This document shows positions 59,098 through 64,000 of a stretch of DNA of 64,000 bases, piece by piece. The notes under the pieces are model-generated. The model was given only the letters and a program-made list of their open reading frames with translations, made no database searches and was not told the DNA's origin. Position numbers and translations under genes: made by a program. The number at the start of each line of letters is the position of its first letter. Position 1 is the first letter of the stretch. Origin of the DNA: Bemisia tabaci (taxonomy: Eukaryota; Arthropoda; Insecta; Hemiptera; Aleyrodidae). The DNA is taken from assembly GCF_918797505.1 (NCBI RefSeq), contig NC_092793.1:85944411-86008410 (forward strand), given 5' to 3'.

Positions 59098-61321
59098 AAG
59101 GAGGGGTATCGATAAGGGCCTTTTTTGCCCCCCCCCCCCCCCCCCCAATAATCTGGAGATTTATACGGAGTTTCCAAGTTGACTCAATATATTTTACGGA
59201 AATAATCATGATTTAGTCCATAGGCCACTGGATACGTGTTAAACGGTTGCCCAAACATAGGTCTGCAGGCGTATTTCAGCGAAAAATCGTGTTTTTCTAC
59301 CACTCCGCGGCTTTTTTGACACCGAGCGCATCGTCTAACTAAAACGAGCTTTTAATATGTTATTAAGGAGCAGTGATGCCAGGCGTACGGATTTATCCGT
59401 GCCGCGCGGACATTCCCTATACCGACACGGACCGCGTACGGACAAAAACCTTATGGGAAAAACGCTTCCCTATCTTAAAATATCCGTACGCGTGACGTCA
59501 CAGAATGACGCTCAGCCAATAGCAGCACGGAGAGCGGTAGCGCGTACGGATCTCGCACACGGAGCACCCGGGAACACTGTTAAGGAGGCTTTAGGACACA
59601 TTTTAACCCCGGTTTGGTTTTAGTTAGAGGATGCGCTCATAGTTAAAAAAAACTTTTTCAAAAATCGACTTTTAAGGAACATCCGCAAAAATCATAGGAA
59701 AACACGTCTATCGAAGTGGATACACGCCACGTATATTATCGAGGGCAGTTATCAAGCCTTGTTAGACTCTTACGAGGAGATTTCCTTCAATTGCGTCCAA
59801 AAAAAATTCAATTTTCCATACAAACAGCTGTGAAAATAACGGATTTTAAAGTAGTGGAGGCATATTTTCACTAAACGCATAACATCAACATAAATCTGGA
59901 AATGTATGGGGGTTTTCCAAGTTGACTTAGTGCAGTTTACGGAAATAATCATGATTTAGCCCTTAGGCCACTGGATATGTATTGAACGGTTGCCTGAACA
60001 TAGGTCTGCAGGCGTATTTTAGCGAAAATTCGTGTTTTTCTATCACTCCGAGGCTTTTTTGACACCGAGCGCATCGTCTAACTAAAACGAGCTTTTGATA
60101 TGTTATTAAGAAGGCTTTAGGACACATTTTAACCCTGGTTTGGTTTTAGTTAGATGATGCGCTCATAGTTAAAAAAAAAACTTTCTTCAAAATCGACGTT
60201 TAAGGGACATCCGCAAAAATCTTAGGTAACACGTCTCTCGAACTGTATCCACGCTACGTATATTCTTCAAAAAAATCTTCGGGAATTCCGTTGTTAGGGG
60301 TTTTTTTTTTGGCTACAATTAAAGAAAATCTCCTTGTAAGGGTTTAACAAGGCTTGATAACTGCCCTCGATAGTATACGTAGCGTGGATACGGTTCGAGA
60401 GACGTGTTACCTAAGATTTTTGCGGATGTCCCTTAAACGTCGATTTTGAAGAAAGTTTTTTTTAACTATGAGCGCATCATCTAACTAAAACCAAACCAGG
60501 GTTAAAATGTGTCCTAAAGCCTTCTTGATAACATATCAAAAGCTCGTTTTAGTTAGACGATGCGCTCGGTGTCAAAAAAGCCTCGGAGTGATAGAAAAAC
60601 ACGAATTTTCGCTAAAATACGCCTGCAGACCTATGTTCAGGCAACCGTTCAATACATATCCAGTGGCCTAAGGGCTAAATCATGATTATTTCCGTAAACT
60701 GCACTAAGTCAACTTGGAAAACCCCCATACATTTCCAGATTTATGTTGATGTTATGCGTTTAGTGAAAATATGCCTCCACTACTTTAAAATCCGTTATTT
60801 TCACAGCTGTTTGTATGGAAAATTGAATTTTTTTTGGACGCAATTGAAGGAAATCTCCTCGTAAGAGTCTAACAAGGCTTAATAACTGCCCTCGATAATA
60901 TACGTGGCGTGTATCCACTTCGATAGACGTGTTTTCCTATGATTTTTGCGGATGTTCCTTAAAAGTCGATTTTTGAAAAAGTTTTTTTTAACTATGAGCG
61001 CATCCTCTAACTAAAACCAAACCGGGGTTAAAATGTGTCCTAAAGCCTCCTTAATAACATATTAAAAGCTCGTTTTAGTTAGACGATGCGCTCGGTGTCA
61101 AAAAAGCCGCGGAGTGGTAGAAAAACACGATTTTTCGCTGAAATACGCCTGCAGACCTATGTTTGGGCAACCGTTTAACACGTATCCAGTGGCCTATGGA
61201 CTAAATCATGATTATTTCCGTAAAATATATTGAGTCAACTTGGAAACCCCGCATAAATTTCCAGATTCTAGGGGGGGGGGGGGGGGGGGGCAAAAATGGC
61301 CCTTATCGATACCCCTCCTTT
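59098..61321. repeat. 2.2-kb palindrome
   Basis: AAAGGAGGGGTATCGATAAG at the left, inverse at the right. The inner arms have their centre at about 60317; the outer arms are offset because the left arm alone gained a 217-bp insertion. Each arm includes an imperfect direct repeat (ATAATCATGATTTAG... appears at 59202 and 59945). A diverged arm copy is at 10477-10790. Confidence 0.9.
59371..59579. mobile_element. 209-bp hAT-type MITE
   Basis: Ends CAGTGATGCC and GGGAACACTG; exact 8-bp target duplication TTAAGGAG (59363-59370 and 59580-59587). CGTACGGAT motifs lie near both ends. The matching position in the other palindrome arm (about 61045) is empty. Confidence 0.9.
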
Positions 61322-61829
61322 CACAAAAGTTAACATTTATCAATTTTTTTTAGAATTATTGATTAAACATTTGGAGGTCTGAAAGCGTTTCAGATGGTCT
61401 TTCAGTTGATGCTGCGGTATCATGCTACTCTACTGATGGTGCCAGACACAAAGAGGGGGCAAAAAGGGGAGTTTAGAGAGAAGAACCCCAACCTAACCTC
61501 TAAACTAAACGAAAAAATTTGCAACGCGTGAATTTTTTAGACTTTGGGTGAAAAATTTCAAAATTTAGAATCACTGTTTCTAGGCATTTCTTAGCCTCCT
61601 AAAGGTATCCCCAAAAGTTTCAATAAATTTCATGAAATTTCGTGAAATTTTATGAAATATCATGAAATTTCACGTAATTTTATGAAATTTCACGCGTAAA
61701 ATTTCACTCGAATAGATTTCATGAAATTTTCCATATCTGTCGGTAGGTAACGGATAAATACTCACATAGTCTTGATACCTATCATATTCCATCAGGATAC
61801 ATCAATGTCTCTATACTACACTAGTTGTT
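61322..61829. repeat. Non-coding stretch with an ATGAAATTTC array
   Basis: About 61625-61735 holds roughly nine copies of an 11-12-bp ATGAAATTTCGTGAAATT-like motif. The rest has no feature. Confidence 0.6.
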
Positions 61830-61935
61830 CTGGGCACGCTTTGCGCACCCGCGTCGCGGCTAGCCAAGGGGCTGCGCCCCCTGGACGCCAGTCACTCGCT
61901 ACGCGAATGACATTCGGTTCGCTCCATGAGCCTTT
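61830..61935. repeat. GC-rich GCGAAGC-like module
   Basis: GGGCACGCTTTGCGCACCCG, GGGGCTGCGCCCCCTGG and CACTCGCTACGCGAATGA. Fourth member of the module also seen at 24345, 32276 and 55345. Confidence 0.5.
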
Positions 61936-61978
61936 TTTCAAAGTAGTTGGACATTTGATTTAGACATCAACAAGAAGC

Positions 61979-62056
61979 TTCGCTTATCGTCACCGGCCTG
62001 GGTAGTTTTTTCTGAGTGGGGATAAGACCACCCGGGCCGGTGACGATGAGCAAAGC
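61979..62056. repeat. Short foldback
   Basis: GCTTATCGTCACCGGCCTGG is matched inversely by CCGGGCCGGTGACGATGAGC with a loop of about 35 bp. Confidence 0.7.
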
Positions 62057-62544
62057 CTCGTGAGCGTCGGAGTCCGAGCCTCGGGTACCTGTGGCGGATT
62101 AGCGGAGAGGTGCCGGAATGGACTGGAAGGGAAGGATACGGAAATTTCAAATTTATTCGGCTTCAAAGCATCTTTTGGCTATAACGCACCTTAGAAATAT
62201 ATGAAAATAAATCAATCAATAAATAAAATAGATTGTAAAATAAATAAAATATAAAAATAACCGAGAAGCCGGAAGTACGCCAACCGAACCTTAAAGCTAC
62301 GGGACGCGCGGGGGCGGATGAGGGATGGGACTGAAGATCCCCAGACTTCCATGGGTGCACAAAGGGACCCCCTGTTCCATCGATGTAATAAAATGAAAAA
62401 CAAAGAAATACTTTCAGTTTTGGCCGCGAATAACGGTAACAACTAAGACAAATTGTAATCAAAGACAAAATTAAGAAAAATAGGAACTTAAAAATCGATC
62501 CTCTAGAAACTTGGAAATATCAGTTTGGAAAACCATCGCCAAAA

Positions 62545-62905
62545 GCACCTGGTCAGAGACAAGAGACCCTCCACTGGCCTCCTAGCGACAGGTGGAAACT
62601 TTTACTTTCGGGGTTTCAACAATTCCTTATGGACAATTATTAGGGAGCAACAGTCATCACCCTAGTTTCGGCTGTTGACTTACCTACATGGTCGATGATG
62701 AGCTTCGGATGACGTTATGAGCCAAACAACTTTCCCAAACGTCGGCCATTTTCGGCTTGTTTGCAAAACGAAACTGCCAACACGTTGTTGAACATCAACC
62801 ATGTAGGTAAGTCAACAGTAGAATGCTGAAGTCCCGAAAGTAAAAGCTTCCACCATGGCCAAGATACTAGTGGAGGGTCTCTTGTCTCTGCACCTGGTGC
62901 AGTCA
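62545..62905. repeat. 360-bp foldback
   Basis: GAGACAAGAGACCCTCCACT at the left and its near inverse near 62870-62895; arms also share ACTTTCGGG and GACTTACCTACATGG. Many mismatches. Confidence 0.7.
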
Positions 62906-63294
62906 CAGTCCTGAGACACTCATGCAGCGCGTTATCGCGTTGATGAAGGAAGACCCACCGATACGCGTATAGGTGATTATTCCATAGACCCACCAACCTG
63001 TCTGACCTCACTTCACTAAAATTGGATTCTTGAGCTGAGTAATCAAGGGATCAACTTGATATCACTACCAGTGATACCCAAGAATACAATAGTTCGAACG
63101 GACTGATCTCCGGAAAAACCACCTGTACCTACGCGTATAATTGGTTATTCCAGCGTATGCCTCAATTGTGCGAAAGTATCAAAGGGAAGCGGCATTTACA
63201 TCACAGTTTGCATTCTAATGAGAAACAGCGCATCCAAAAATTTCACTACCATTTGGTGCGTTTTGTAGACAAGCGACATCTTTCTTTTCTTTTT
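62906..63294. other. No gene recognised
   Basis: Nothing supported beyond short open frames. Confidence 0.3.
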
Positions 63295-63365
63295 CTACTT
63301 TCAAATAGCCCACAAGGGCTAATCCTGCGCTTTAGTCCCGCCCCCTCTCCGTCCAGTCCCAGGAG
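63295..63365 (-). mobile_element. Truncated SINE copy (3' body)
   Basis: Inverse of the body of the SINE at 17304-17506: AGCCCACAAGGGCTAATCC and CCCTCTCCGTCC. The tRNA head is absent. Confidence 0.65.
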
Positions 63366-63779
63366 AGCCGGATTTAAGTTTTTGCCGCCCGGTGCCCGAA
63401 AAATTTTGCCCCCCCCCCCTCCCGGACTGTGTAATGTCTTATAGAAACACGCGACGCGCACGAAATATAAGTTTTGAAAACACGACAGAAGAGAAATCTG
63501 ATTCTCCGATAGTCAGAAAAATGCGCATCTAAGTATATGCAGGAAAGTGTTGCAAACGAATAATTTAGGAGGAGGAAATGATTCTTCAAGGACTAAGGAT
63601 GTGAGGAACGAAAAAGGCGAACATTGAACATAGTAAAAGATTTAATTAAATTTTGATGCTAAAGTGCAAAATCTCGTATTTCCGTCGCGATGTTTTAGAA
63701 TTTCCGCTTCTATTTTATTTTTCCAAAGAGAAACAAGCAAACTTTATAGCTTGAGATTCATAATCATACAGAATATTCT

Positions 63780-63905
63780 GCTTACAAGGAAAAAATTTCA
63801 AGAAATTACGTTGACTACTTTTTCATAGAATGAATAAAGTATCACAGGAAGTCTGGAACGTCGCAAATGGAGATTTTTGGTTTCGCACTTTGGTCATCGA
63901 TGTAC
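63780..63905. repeat. Diverged relative of the 263-bp MITE
   Basis: AGGAAGTCTGGAACGTCGCAA context matches the right half of 11303-11565 and the copy at 236-400. Confidence 0.45.
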
Positions 63906-64000
63906 CTACCTACCTACTCAAGTTTTCGAAAAACTTACGGATTGATTTGGTTGAGAAGAGAGAGAATTTGAGGGGCATAGAGTTTCACCGAGGCATTGAA

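Noticed and set aside
62163..62468. 101-codon minus-strand open frame with hydrophobic stretches
   Set aside because: No domain, AT-rich low-complexity end, no splice or promoter support.

Overview
The window is eukaryotic nuclear DNA, almost certainly from an insect. It has spliced exons with GT/AG borders, a 5S-rRNA-derived SINE whose 5S part resembles insect 5S, tRNA-derived SINEs, Ty3/gypsy LTR retrotransposons, and very dense foldback and MITE-like DNA transposons. A hemipteran such as a whitefly is my guess from the repeat style; it is not proven by anything in the sequence.

The only convincing host gene is on the minus strand. Five exons (58030-57884, 53392-53318, 52345-52179, 25224-24985, 18131-17778) join in one uninterrupted frame and encode most of a serine carboxypeptidase of family S10 (CPVL / vitellogenic carboxypeptidase type) with the Ser, Asp and His of the catalytic triad. 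The first exon or exons are not visible and probably lie beyond 64000. Intron 3 is about 27 kb and is packed with nested transposons. The stop codon lies inside the terminal inverted repeat of a DNA element that abuts the last exon.

Layout. 1-3650: a 1.3 kb near-palindrome and unassigned DNA. 3652-12447: a composite foldback DNA element with AGGTGATGTCACCT motif arrays at both ends, split by an LTR retrotransposon (LTR-1, 4232-10017, + strand, frameshifted). 10985-14028: a 1522-bp direct tandem duplication that copies the right end of that element. 14632-14991: a gypsy pol remnant. 16532-17783: the element that supplies the gene's stop. 17778-25224: last two exons, with a 3 kb foldback that contains a 1 kb palindrome. 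25405-26360: one half of an inverted pair whose partner is at 51113-52070. 26541-27927: a motif-array element carrying a 5S/tRNA SINE. 28036-37076: LTR-3, a pol-less retrotransposon with a satellite in its leader and foldbacks nested in its gag. 37465-39626: a 2.16 kb palindrome. 40190-40660: a KRBA2-like transposase/integrase remnant. 40726-50748: LTR-2, a minus-strand gypsy element interrupted by three DNA elements. 52179-58030: upstream exons. 58272-64000: MITEs, a 2.2 kb palindrome with a datable hAT MITE insertion, and unassigned DNA.

Two themes stand out. (1) At least seven long near-perfect palindromes or foldbacks of 0.5-3.6 kb; several share TACAGGG termini and several lie in the introns of a gene, so they would fold into long hairpins if transcribed. 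(2) A group of non-autonomous DNA elements whose ends carry arrays of a short, self-complementary, family-specific motif (AGGTGATGTCACCT, CGGCAACGTTGCCG, GCGATAAAATCGC, TCTTGAATCAAGA and others), with CCCT/CCCA- or CAC-type termini and mostly 2-3 bp target duplications. All this was read by eye without database searches.
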